Below the pieces are notes generated by a model. The model searched no databases. It was given only the letters and a program-made list of their open reading frames with translations, and was not told the origin of the DNA. This document shows positions 1-5,592 of a DNA stretch of 5,592 nt, piece after piece (the stretch's first letter is position 1; every line of letters starts with the position of its first letter). A program made the translations under genes and the position numbers. Where the stretch lies: the NCBI GenBank assembly GCA_020631175.1, contig JAHDHT010000030.1:4918-10509 (forward strand), in the 5' to 3' direction. Source of the DNA: Chitinophagales bacterium. Its GTDB lineage: Bacteria; Bacteroidota; Bacteroidia; Chitinophagales; JAHDHT01.

Positions 1-3000
1 AATTTAAATGAATGCACTCGACCATTACTTTCAAATGATGGTAAACAAATTGCCTTTAGTGGCAAAGAAGACGGTACACCTGACGTGTATATAATGCCAT
101 CAGAAGGTGGTGTTCCCAAACGTATTTCTTATACTGATTCTTTTCGGATAAGTATTTGTGCCTGGTCTGAAGATAATTCAACCGTTTATTTTACAAGTCC
201 ACATCAACAGGCATTTTACAAACATAGCAACATTTTCAAAATTTCTATCGATGGAGGTTTACCTGAAAGTTTAGAATTAGGGCACGCAAAACATATTTCA
301 TTCGGAAGCAACAATCGTTGTGTAATCGGTCGTAATACAGATGGTGTTGAACGCTGGAAAAGATACCGAGGTGGAACTGCCGGTAAGATATGGATCGATA
401 ATGAAGGAAAAGGAAATTTTGTAGAATGGACAGGTGTAAATGGAAATTTCAATTGCCCTATGTGGGTAGGTGAACGAATTTATTTCTTATCTGATCATGA
501 AGGTATCAGTAACATTTACTCAATTCAATCTGACGGTGAAGATTTAAAAAAACACACTAATCATAAAAACTATTTTGCTAAACAGGCAAATACCGACGGT
601 AAGACTATAGTCTATGCTGCGGGTGGAGATCTTTATGCCTATTCTATTGAAGAAGATACTTCATCGAAAATTGAAATTGAATATATCTCACCACGCGTTC
701 AACACCAAAGAAAGTTTGTTGACGCAACCGGATATCTTCAGGGTTATGCCATCCATCCGGAAGGTCATCATTTAGTAATGAATACGCGTGGTAAATTATT
801 TGATATGGGAAACTGGGAAGGACCAGTTATTCCCGTTCATGCTGAGGGGCAGGTAAGACACCGAAATGTTTGTTATTTAAATTCAGGAGATGGATTTGTG
901 TATGTTTCGGATGAAGGAGGCATAGAGCACATTGAAATCTACGATAAAATAAAACAAAGTAAACGTTCAATAGACGGTCTGGATCACGGACGTATTGTAA
1001 AAATTAAAGTATCACCTGATGATAACTATGCAGCAATAGTGAATCACAAATTCGAATTGATTCTTATCGATCTGGTGAAAAGCACTATGCATACAATCGA
1101 CCGTGCCAAAAATTTATGGTTGGATGGATTCAATTTTTCACCTGACAGTAAGTGGTTAACTTATGCAGTTGGAAGTTCAGGGGAAACATGCAGCATTAAA
1201 GTATTTAATACTACCGATCAATCGGTAAATGAAATAAGTGAAGGGGACTTTATTGATTTTAGTCCTGATTTCTCTTCATGTGGCCAATACATTCATTTCT
1301 TATCCAACCGAATGTATAATCCAGTTTATGATACCGTTTACTTCGATGTGAATTTCCCAAGAACAACAAAAGCATGTTGTATTCCATTAACAAAAGATGC
1401 AATGAATCCTTTTGTTGCTGTTCCAAAAACTCCGGGAGAAGAAGAAGACTTTGGACCGAATAAAGAAGAAAAGAAAACACCTGAAGTGAAAATTGATTTT
1501 GATGGTATAGTATCACGTATTGTGGCAATGCCAATCAAAGAAGGTAATTATGATAAATTAATTTGTGCCGATAAAAAAGTATTGCTTTTAAAGCAACCTA
1601 TTAAGGGTTCATTAGATCGAAATATATATTCTAATGCCGTAAAACCTTCAGGAAGTATAACATGTTGGGATTTTAATTTTCAGCGTGAAAAAACCTTAGT
1701 TGATGGAGTAAGTGATTTTAGTATTTCATCTAAATCACAAACTTTAATTTATCGCAGTGCTAATAAATTAAGAGTATTATCACTTGAAGCCGATGTTTCT
1801 TCAAAAAAAGGAAGTGGTAATAGCCGTAAGACAGGATGGATAGATTTAAGTCGTGTTAAAGTTCCTGTTATTCCCGCCAAAGAATGGGTTCAGATATTTG
1901 GTGAAATCTGGAGACTTCAAAAAGAACAATTCTGGGTTGAAAACTTATCTAAAGTAGATTGGGACGTAGTATGGAACAGATATCGCCCACTGGCAGACCG
2001 TTTAGGCTCAAGAGCTGAACTTTCAGATTTAGCATGGGAAATGCAGGGTGAATTAGGAACCTCTCATGCTTATGAGATTGGAGGCGACTACCGTCAATCA
2101 AGATATTATGGTACTGGTTTTTTAGCTTGTGATTTTTCTTATGATAAGAAGGAAGATGCTTACAGAATTGATCGCATTTTAAATGGTGACGGATGGAATA
2201 AAACGTATATCTCACCATTACGACAACCTGGTCTAAATATTAATGAAGGTGATTTTATTGTTTCAATTAATAATATTCCATTAAATGCATCTTTAACTCC
2301 AAATGAAGTTCTGGTAAATCATTCTGGTGACACCTTGATTTTAGGTATTAAAGGACAATCAGAAAAAGCCGTTCGAAATTTACATGTGCAAACACAGTCT
2401 GCAGAAACGATGGTACGTTATCGGGATTGGGTTGAAAAGAAACGTGCTTATGTTCATGAAAAAACAAATGGAAAAATCGGTTATGTGCACATCCCAAATA
2501 TGGCTCCCTTCGGTTACTCTGAATTTCATCGTTATTATCTGACGGAATCTAAAAAAGAAGGATTGATTTTAGATGTACGATACAATGGTGGTGGACATGT
2601 AAGTCAACTTTTATTAGAAAAATTAAACCGAAAACAAATCGGATATGATATTGCGCGTTGGAAGGAAGGTTATGATGCTTATCCCGAACATGCAGTTAAC
2701 GGTCCGCTTGTAGCCTTAACAAATGAATTTGCTGGATCTGACGGAGATATTTTTTCCCATTGTTTCAAATTAATGAAACTGGGGCCTTTGGTTGGACGAA
2801 GAACATGGGGAGGAGTAATTGGAATATGGCCAAGACATTTCCTGATTGATGGCTCTGTAACAACACAGCCTGAGTTTAGTTTCTGGTTTAAAGATGTTGG
2901 ATTCGAAGTTGAAAATTACGGAACTGATCCGGATATTTTTGTTGACATCGCTCCGCAGGATTATAAAGCCGGAAAAGATCCTCAGCTCGATCGTTCTATT

Positions 3001-3084
3001 GAAGAAGTTTTAAAACTACATCAGGAAAACCCGCCTTACGTTCCTGACTTTGGCGACTTTCCGGATTTGAGTTTACCTTCATAA
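1..3084 (+). CDS. Tricorn protease, S41 family serine peptidase (5' end outside window)
   Basis: Tricorn is a large self-assembling serine peptidase that shortens oligopeptides; in archaea it acts downstream of the proteasome. The frame is open to base 1, so the true start is upstream; the GTG at 85 is internal, because family-like sequence (LLSNDGKQIAFSGKEDGT) precedes it. Counting base 1 as residue 1, 1027 residues are present. Approximate domains: first beta-propeller 1-300, second propeller 300-610 with an acidic/lysine-rich linker near 470-500, C1 helical domain 620-690, PDZ 705-800, C2 catalytic domain 805-1010. Catalytic candidates are Ser688-His689 (TSHA, bases 2062-2067), nucleophile Ser913 (AGSDGD, 2737-2739) and Glu971 (EVENYG, 2911-2913). 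The His-Ser and Ser-Glu spacings (224 and 58) closely match the Thermoplasma enzyme (219 and 58). NGGG at 862-865 fits the oxyanion-hole glycine, and Asp883 falls where the S1 aspartate is expected. The archaeal enzyme is about 1070 residues, so roughly 40-65 are missing here, possibly including a signal peptide. Cell location cannot be judged. Confidence 0.95.
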   Translation, partial: NLNECTRPLLSNDGKQIAFSGKEDGTPDVYIMPSEGGVPKRISYTDSFRISICAWSEDNSTVYFTSPHQQAFYKHSNIFKISIDGGLPESLELGHAKHISFGSNNRCVIGRNTDGVERWKRYRGGTAGKIWIDNEGKGNFVEWTGVNGNFNCPMWVGERIYFLSDHEGISNIYSIQSDGEDLKKHTNHKNYFAKQANTDGKTIVYAAGGDLYAYSIEEDTSSKIEIEYISPRVQHQRKFVDATGYLQGYAIHPEGHHLVMNTRGKLFDMGNWEGPVIPVHAEGQVRHRNVCYLNSGDGFVYVSDEGGIEHIEIYDKIKQSKRSIDGLDHGRIVKIKVSPDDNYAAIVNHKFELILIDLVKSTMHTIDRAKNLWLDGFNFSPDSKWLTYAVGSSGETCSIKVFNTTDQSVNEISEGDFIDFSPDFSSCGQYIHFLSNRMYNPVYDTVYFDVNFPRTTKACCIPLTKDAMNPFVAVPKTPGEEEDFGPNKEEKKTPEVKIDFDGIVSRIVAMPIKEGNYDKLICADKKVLLLKQPIKGSLDRNIYSNAVKPSGSITCWDFNFQREKTLVDGVSDFSISSKSQTLIYRSANKLRVLSLEADVSSKKGSGNSRKTGWIDLSRVKVPVIPAKEWVQIFGEIWRLQKEQFWVENLSKVDWDVVWNRYRPLADRLGSRAELSDLAWEMQGELGTSHAYEIGGDYRQSRYYGTGFLACDFSYDKKEDAYRIDRILNGDGWNKTYISPLRQPGLNINEGDFIVSINNIPLNASLTPNEVLVNHSGDTLILGIKGQSEKAVRNLHVQTQSAETMVRYRDWVEKKRAYVHEKTNGKIGYVHIPNMAPFGYSEFHRYYLTESKKEGLILDVRYNGGGHVSQLLLEKLNRKQIGYDIARWKEGYDAYPEHAVNGPLVALTNEFAGSDGDIFSHCFKLMKLGPLVGRRTWGGVIGIWPRHFLIDGSVTTQPEFSFWFKDVGFEVENYGTDPDIFVDIAPQDYKAGKDPQLDRSIEEVLKLHQENPPYVPDFGDFPDLSLPS

Positions 3085-3106
3085 TATTGGTATGTACTAA
3101 ATACTT

Positions 3107-3142
3107 TGCCCCTTATGTGTTCAACATGTAAGGGGCATTTTT
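3107..3142 (+). terminator. Rho-independent terminator of the tricorn gene
   Basis: The arms TGCCCCTTA (3107-3115) and TAAGGGGCA (3129-3137) pair perfectly. The stem continues inward through two G-U wobbles and further A-U/G-C pairs to a small loop around TTCAA. Five Ts follow directly (3138-3142). It starts 23 bases after the tricorn stop codon, so it ends that transcript and separates it from the small genes downstream. Confidence 0.9.
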
Positions 3143-3149
3143 ATTTGAG

Positions 3150-3225
3150 TGGATGGATGCAGTGGCCGGGATGGCGTTTGAAGGGCTCTTTTGAGTAGCG
3201 GAGAACAGGTATGAATTGCTAGTTA
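3150..3225. repeat. GC-rich patch, possible interspersed repeat
   Basis: This patch contains words such as GGCCGGGATGGCGTTTGAAG and GAGTAGCGGAGAACAGG in an otherwise AT-rich region. From memory it resembles an intergenic element that recurs in flavobacterial genomes, but I cannot confirm this here. It shows no open frame of useful length and no terminal inverted repeats that I can see. It could also be a decayed remnant of a gene or mobile element. Confidence 0.35.
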
Positions 3226-3239
3226 CACATTCAAGAAAA

Positions 3240-3271
3240 CTCAAATGACAAGCTCAAATTCAAATTCAAAA
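3240..3271. repeat. TCAAAT hexamer tandem repeat
   Basis: Three head-to-tail hexamers lie at 3254-3259 (TCAAAT), 3260-3265 (TCAAAT) and 3266-3271 (TCAAAA). A further CTCAAAT at 3240-3246 sits 13 bases before the matching CTCAAAT at 3253-3259. It is a microsatellite-like stretch in non-coding DNA with no assigned role. Confidence 0.7.
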
Positions 3272-3274
3272 GGT

Positions 3275-3301
3275 TGCAGTGTGCAGTGCGGTGAGGTGCG
3301 G
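3275..3301. repeat. TGCAGTG tandem repeat with GTGCGG repeat
   Basis: TGCAGTG occurs twice without a gap (3275-3281 and 3282-3288). It runs into a second short repeat, GTGCGG at 3286-3291 and again at 3296-3301. The unit is unrelated to the TCAAAT repeat immediately to its left. Confidence 0.6.
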
Positions 3302-3316
3302 CCTTGATATTAAAAA

Positions 3317-3358
3317 CCGAACTTAATGTTCTGTATTTTATAATCCGAACCACCGAAC
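3317..3358. repeat. CCGAAC scattered repeat
   Basis: CCGAAC appears three times: 3317-3322, 3345-3350 and 3353-3358. The last two are 8 bases apart, giving CCGAACCA followed by CCGAACAA. Similar CCGAAC strings occur in intergenic DNA of environmental Bacteroidetes as I remember it; this is not verified. Confidence 0.45.
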
Positions 3359-3386
3359 AAAATCTTATTTCATTAATGGTTAAAAA

Positions 3387-3410
3387 CCTTTGCGCCCTTG
3401 CGTCTTAGCG
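3387..3410. repeat. Three-unit 8-bp GCG repeat
   Basis: Three consecutive octamers, CCTTTGCG (3387-3394), CCCTTGCG (3395-3402) and TCTTAGCG (3403-3410), share the pattern yCyTwGCG. They are flanked by A-runs on both sides (AAAAA before, ACAAAAAA after). This closely resembles an 'ctttgcg' intergenic motif that I recall as widespread in Bacteroidetes and cyanobacteria. Its function is unknown to me. Confidence 0.6.
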
Positions 3411-3440
3411 ACAAAAAAGCCCTACGTACTCTATGGTGAT

Positions 3441-3476
3441 TGCATTTCGTACAGTAAAAAATGCATTTCGTACAGT
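3441..3476. repeat. 15-bp direct repeat, 21-bp period
   Basis: TGCATTTCGTACAGT is present exactly at 3441-3455 and at 3462-3476, separated by AAAAAA. The start-to-start distance is 21 bp, two helical turns, so both copies face the same side of the DNA. Each copy carries a weak dyad (TGCA, five bases, TACA). The pair ends 49 bases before the next ATG, a position where a regulator could bind. This makes it a candidate operator, but a chance duplication of junk DNA is also possible. Confidence 0.6.
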
Positions 3477-3525
3477 GTATCGATTTGAAAGGAATAAATC
3501 GTTTAGCATTGTGTTGTAATTATAA

Positions 3526-3828
3526 ATGCACAACATGACAGCTATACCAACATCATCAACTATTTCATGGGAGTTAATTACTTTTTGTCTGAGAAAAGGA
3601 ATCAGCAGATCTGGATTTTCAAAAAGAGCTTTTACCATTAATAGTGATCAATTAAGGTTAGCCTCTGAAAAGGGATGGATTGAAAAATGCAATCTGGAAG
3701 GTGTGGTTTCATTTACGGTAGAAGTTAAAAAACATGTTATTGTAAATGAATATTTCAAACATATCAATGAACCCTCTTCTTTCATGTTTCAAACGAATTT
3801 CAGAAAATTGTTAAACCTATTTTTATAA
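3526..3828 (+). CDS. Hypothetical protein, 100 residues
   Basis: I do not recognise this protein. The frame is closed by a TAA directly before the ATG (3523-3525), so it starts at M1 or at M4 (3535), and no strong ribosome-binding site decides between them. It has no transmembrane segment or signal peptide. The N-terminal half is basic (CLRKGISRSGFSKRAF, residues 21-36) and is followed by a stretch that may be helical (QLRLASEKGWIEK, 42-54). The middle looks like beta-strand (VVSFTVEVKKHVIVNEYF, 60-77), and the end is Phe/Leu-rich. The first part faintly resembles a helix-turn-helix, but no family signature is clear. It lies 16 bases before the next small gene on the same strand, with no terminator visible between them. 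It may be a fragment of a larger gene. That it is translated is likely but not proven. Confidence 0.55.
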   Translation: MHNMTAIPTSSTISWELITFCLRKGISRSGFSKRAFTINSDQLRLASEKGWIEKCNLEGVVSFTVEVKKHVIVNEYFKHINEPSSFMFQTNFRKLLNLFL

Positions 3829-3844
3829 AAAAAATCTTACGAGC

Positions 3845-3976
3845 ATGGCAAAAAAGAAAAACCATCAGGCGGATATTAAAAACGCCAACAAAGGAACAAA
3901 TGGAACCAACAAAACCTACGACAAAAATCAGGGTAATCGTGGAAAACAGTTAAACCCGAATCAAAAAAAGAAATAA
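3845..3976 (+). CDS. Small basic Lys/Asn-rich protein, 43 residues
   Basis: The 43-residue product begins MAKKKNHQADIKNANKGTNG and ends NPNQKKK. It has 11 Lys, 9 Asn and 1 Arg against only 2 Asp, giving a net charge near +10, with almost no large hydrophobic residues. It is therefore probably disordered and could contact nucleic acid, ribosomes or membranes; that is inference only. The central part, GTNGTNKTYDKNQGNRGKQ, looks like a conserved small hypothetical family that I recall from Bacteroidetes, with no known function. The ATG is preceded by CTTACGAGC, at most a weak binding site. The gene sits 16 bases after the 100-residue gene and 5 bases before the next one, which suggests joint transcription. 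Its orderly composition and clean start and stop argue against a random frame. Confidence 0.7.
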   Translation: MAKKKNHQADIKNANKGTNGTNKTYDKNQGNRGKQLNPNQKKK

Positions 3977-3981
3977 AAAAC

Positions 3982-4137
3982 ATGAGAGTATTTATCATCC
4001 TTATCGGCTTGTTTGTACTGGTATTAAACTCAGTAGATCAAAGCAAGACAATAACAGAGTTTTCAGATGAGACTGCTATAGTGCTTTTCGAAAATGAAGT
4101 CAAGTCTGCGCAAATTGCTTTTAATGGCGATAAATAG
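3982..4137 (+). CDS. Small protein with N-terminal signal or membrane segment, 51 residues
   Basis: The product starts MRVFIILIGLFVLVLNSVDQ: one positive residue, then about 14 hydrophobic residues, then a polar stretch. That is the layout of a short signal peptide or a single N-terminal membrane anchor. There is no lipobox cysteine. The remaining 30 or so residues are acidic and end VKSAQIAFNGDK. If a signal peptidase cuts near residues 17-22, a peptide of about 30 residues would be released to the periplasm. The ATG follows the previous stop by only 5 bases (AAAAAC), which supports translation as part of the same message, and a strong terminator lies 36 bases downstream. I recognise no family. 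Confidence 0.6.
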   Translation: MRVFIILIGLFVLVLNSVDQSKTITEFSDETAIVLFENEVKSAQIAFNGDK

Positions 4138-4173
4138 TTTTTAAGAAATTTCATTAAATCCTGCATTACTTTT

Positions 4174-4206
4174 CCGGTGTGTTTTGAAAAAAACGCACCG
4201 GTTTTT
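4174..4206 (+). terminator. Rho-independent terminator of the small-gene cluster
   Basis: A 12-bp stem pairs CCGGTGTGTTTT (4174-4185) with AAAACGCACCGG (4190-4201), with a single G-U wobble. The loop is the stable tetraloop GAAA (4186-4189). TTTTT follows at 4202-4206. The T-tract is on the + strand side only, so it serves the small genes to the left and probably not the convergent permease. Confidence 0.88.
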
Positions 4207-4213
4207 CATTTCA

Positions 4214-4235
4214 ATTTTGTCTTTCAGAACAAAAT
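4214..4235 (-). terminator. Weak hairpin, possible permease 3' end
   Basis: ATTTTGT (4214-4220) and ACAAAAT (4229-4235) form a 7-bp AT-rich stem. Read on the - strand it gains one G-U pair. It begins 9 bases beyond the permease stop codon on the - strand. No T-run follows in that direction, so it is at best a weak terminator or an mRNA 3'-end stabiliser. Confidence 0.25.
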
Positions 4236-4244
4236 CATTTTTAA

Positions 4245-5561
4245 TTAAAATAATTTCCCCCGTTTCAAATAATACAACAAACTTCCAACAGCTAATAAGC
4301 AAAACGTAACAAAAGCGCCGTACCATGTCGTTTGCATTAACAACCAGATACAAATAACGATAGCTAATCCGGGAATCAGCCATCCACCCGGTAAAGAAAA
4401 AACTTCATTGTCATCATTTCCTCTTTTTTTCAATTTAAACAAAGTGAAAATACTAACGAGGTATAAAATAATACGTACAACAGCAGCCATACCTGCGAGC
4501 CAGGCAAACTCTCCTACCAATGCCATAATAAACATCAGAGCCCCGAAAATTAAAATCGAAATAACGGGGGTGTTATAAGTTGGATGGATTTTAGCGAATA
4601 CATCGGGCAATCCTCCTTCCGGATCAGTTGCCATACTATAGGTCATTCTTGGTGTCGAAAACATAGCTCCTGCAATATTTCCTCCAACCGAAACAACTAC
4701 TCCTATCAATAATAAGTATCCACCCCAATTCCCCATAAGCGCTTTTCCTACTTCCACTAGTGGTCGTTCAGTATTTGCAATATCCGGTAAAACAGCAATA
4801 CTAACTTTTTGAATTAAAAAATAAAGAACCGTTGAAATCACTAATGCTGCTATTAAAGCATAAGGCATATCTCTTTTGGGATTAACCGCTTCACCTGCCG
4901 GAACTAATGCTGACTCCCATCCAACAAAAGCATAAATTAATAACAATGTAACCGGACCAATTTCGCTAAAGCCAATTCCTTCCGGTAAAGTAGATTGGCT
5001 TAAAATTGCTTCAGGTGCTCCGCCAAAAACAAATTTCAAACCGACTAAAACGATTAACAACAATGGAATAAATTTCAGAATAGTCATCCACCCTAAGGCG
5101 TTCATAGATTTTCTGGTACCGAGTATATTGATATAAATTAAAAATCCGCAAATGGCGGCGATTAAAACAGGTCGCCATATTGTAGCATTTGCATCAGGAA
5201 TTAGAAAAAGTAAAGAAGCTACCAATAGATTCATATTAGCAGCGCAAGCCGTAATTCTTGAAATATAAAAAGCCCATCCAACCTGAAATCCTGCAAGCGA
5301 CCCAAAAGTTTCCCGTGCATATAAAATCGGTCCACCGGTATTTTTAAAATACGAAGCAACACTACTGACCGATAAAATAATTGGAATTAAAATAACACCG
5401 CATAAAACAAACATCATCGGACTCTGCCATCCTGCCGCAGCGGCTGCTTTAGATCCAAGTCCGAAAATTCCTGCACCGATTATTCCATTTATCGCTAATA
5501 ACCAAATGCCAAGACGAGTTATCTGACGGGGTAATTGTTCTTCAAAGTTGGCGGTTTTCAT
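4245..5561 (-). CDS. APC-superfamily amino-acid permease
   Basis: This 438-residue inner-membrane transporter belongs to the amino acid-polyamine-organocation (APC) superfamily. Twelve hydrophobic segments are visible at about 17-41, 48-70, 88-120, 129-148, 157-179, 201-220, 233-258, 281-303, 331-350, 352-376, 392-410 and 412-431. The first helix has the substrate-binding glycine motif GIIGAGIF (26-33). The sixth has FVGWE (212-216) followed by PAGEAVNPKRDMP (221-233), the usual family pattern (glutamate, then NP+R and a proline). STPRMTYSMA (302-311), GGLP (316-319) and the TP at 331-332 match the loop between helices 8 and 9. Length is normal for the family, and no break or missing motif is seen. 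The substrate cannot be told; neutral amino acids are a reasonable guess, probably driven by protons or by exchange. The start is the ATG at 5561. The upstream 31 bases are AT-rich without a clear ribosome-binding site or promoter. The gene is convergent with the small-gene cluster. Confidence 0.92.
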   Translation of the reverse strand: MKTANFEEQLPRQITRLGIWLLAINGIIGAGIFGLGSKAAAAAGWQSPMMFVLCGVILIPIILSVSSVASYFKNTGGPILYARETFGSLAGFQVGWAFYISRITACAANMNLLVASLLFLIPDANATIWRPVLIAAICGFLIYINILGTRKSMNALGWMTILKFIPLLLIVLVGLKFVFGGAPEAILSQSTLPEGIGFSEIGPVTLLLIYAFVGWESALVPAGEAVNPKRDMPYALIAALVISTVLYFLIQKVSIAVLPDIANTERPLVEVGKALMGNWGGYLLLIGVVVSVGGNIAGAMFSTPRMTYSMATDPEGGLPDVFAKIHPTYNTPVISILIFGALMFIMALVGEFAWLAGMAAVVRIILYLVSIFTLFKLKKRGNDDNEVFSLPGGWLIPGLAIVICIWLLMQTTWYGAFVTFCLLAVGSLLYYLKRGKLF

Positions 5562-5592
5562 ACTACGAATATCTTAAATAATTTTAGTAGCA

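Larger units (their letters stand above)
3143..3525. other. Repeat-rich intergenic region without a recognisable gene
   Basis: These roughly 380 bases between the tricorn terminator and the first small gene contain no convincing coding frame. The left part (about 3150-3225) is clearly richer in G and C than its surroundings. Next come hexamer repeats (TCAAAT), a doubled TGCAGTG, scattered CCGAAC words, a three-unit 8-base repeat ending in GCG, and a 15-bp direct repeat just before the next gene. I found no RNA gene or riboswitch that I recognise. No clear match to the Bacteroidetes promoter (TTTG, then TAnnTTTG about 19 bases on) was seen. The nearest -7-like word is TCGATTTG at 3480-3487, but it lacks a partner at the right distance. 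Confidence 0.75.

Noticed and set aside
85..87. GTG as the start of the tricorn gene
   Set aside because: The same frame is open back to base 1 and encodes family-like propeller sequence before it, so the gene continues off the left edge.
1259..1538. Two - strand frames inside the tricorn gene
   Set aside because: They lie wholly within a clear tricorn coding sequence on the other strand and show no protein features of their own.
3387..3476. CRISPR array
   Set aside because: The repeats are too short, only two or three units, with no unique spacers of regular 30-40 base length and no cas genes nearby.
3480..3487. TCGATTTG as a Bacteroidetes -7 promoter element
   Set aside because: It matches TAnnTTTG at all but one fixed position, but no TTTG or TTG lies about 19 bases upstream, so I do not call a promoter.
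3405..3638. 77-codon frame on the - strand
   Set aside because: It runs through the 15-bp direct repeats, giving a repeated TVRNA word, and overlaps the better-supported + strand gene. There is no family resemblance.
3818..3825. TATTTTTA as a -7 element for the 43-residue gene
   Set aside because: The only nearby TTG is 7 bases upstream, far too close, and the stretch is part of the preceding gene's 3' end.
4141..4383. 80-codon - strand frame overlapping the permease 3' end
   Set aside because: It lies in another frame of the permease, runs through the terminator hairpin, and shows no recognisable motif.

Overview
The window most likely comes from a member of the Bacteroidota, probably a flavobacterium-like or related free-living lineage. 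It is AT-rich, its start sites lack strong Shine-Dalgarno sequences, it carries a bacterial-type tricorn protease, and its intergenic DNA resembles that of environmental Bacteroidetes (short tandem motifs such as CCTTTGCG/CCCTTGCG, TCAAAT and CCGAAC). The assignment rests on family recognition and sequence style, not on a database search.

Layout, left to right. (1) Bases 1-3084 (+) hold a tricorn protease whose start lies before the window. The catalytic residues all appear to be present. A strong rho-independent terminator follows at 3107-3142. (2) Bases 3143-3525 form a non-coding stretch of about 380 bp. It is a mosaic of a GC-richer patch, several unrelated short-repeat motifs and a 15-bp direct repeat spaced 21 bp apart. 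(3) Bases 3526-4137 (+) hold three small genes in a row: a 100-residue protein I do not recognise, a 43-residue very basic, Lys/Asn-rich, probably disordered protein, and a 51-residue protein with an N-terminal hydrophobic segment. The last two are 5 bases apart. A hairpin with a GAAA loop and T-tract at 4174-4206 ends the cluster. (4) Bases 4245-5561 (-) hold a complete 12-helix APC-superfamily amino-acid permease convergent with the small genes. Only 31 bases of its upstream region are in the window.

How they may work together: tricorn cuts oligopeptides into smaller pieces and the permease moves amino acids, so both touch peptide and amino-acid use. They are on opposite strands and separated by terminators and the small-gene cluster, so nothing here shows that they are co-regulated. 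I see no CRISPR array, tRNA, rRNA, insertion sequence or phage gene. The least explained part is 3143-4137: the repeat mosaic plus the three small unknown genes.
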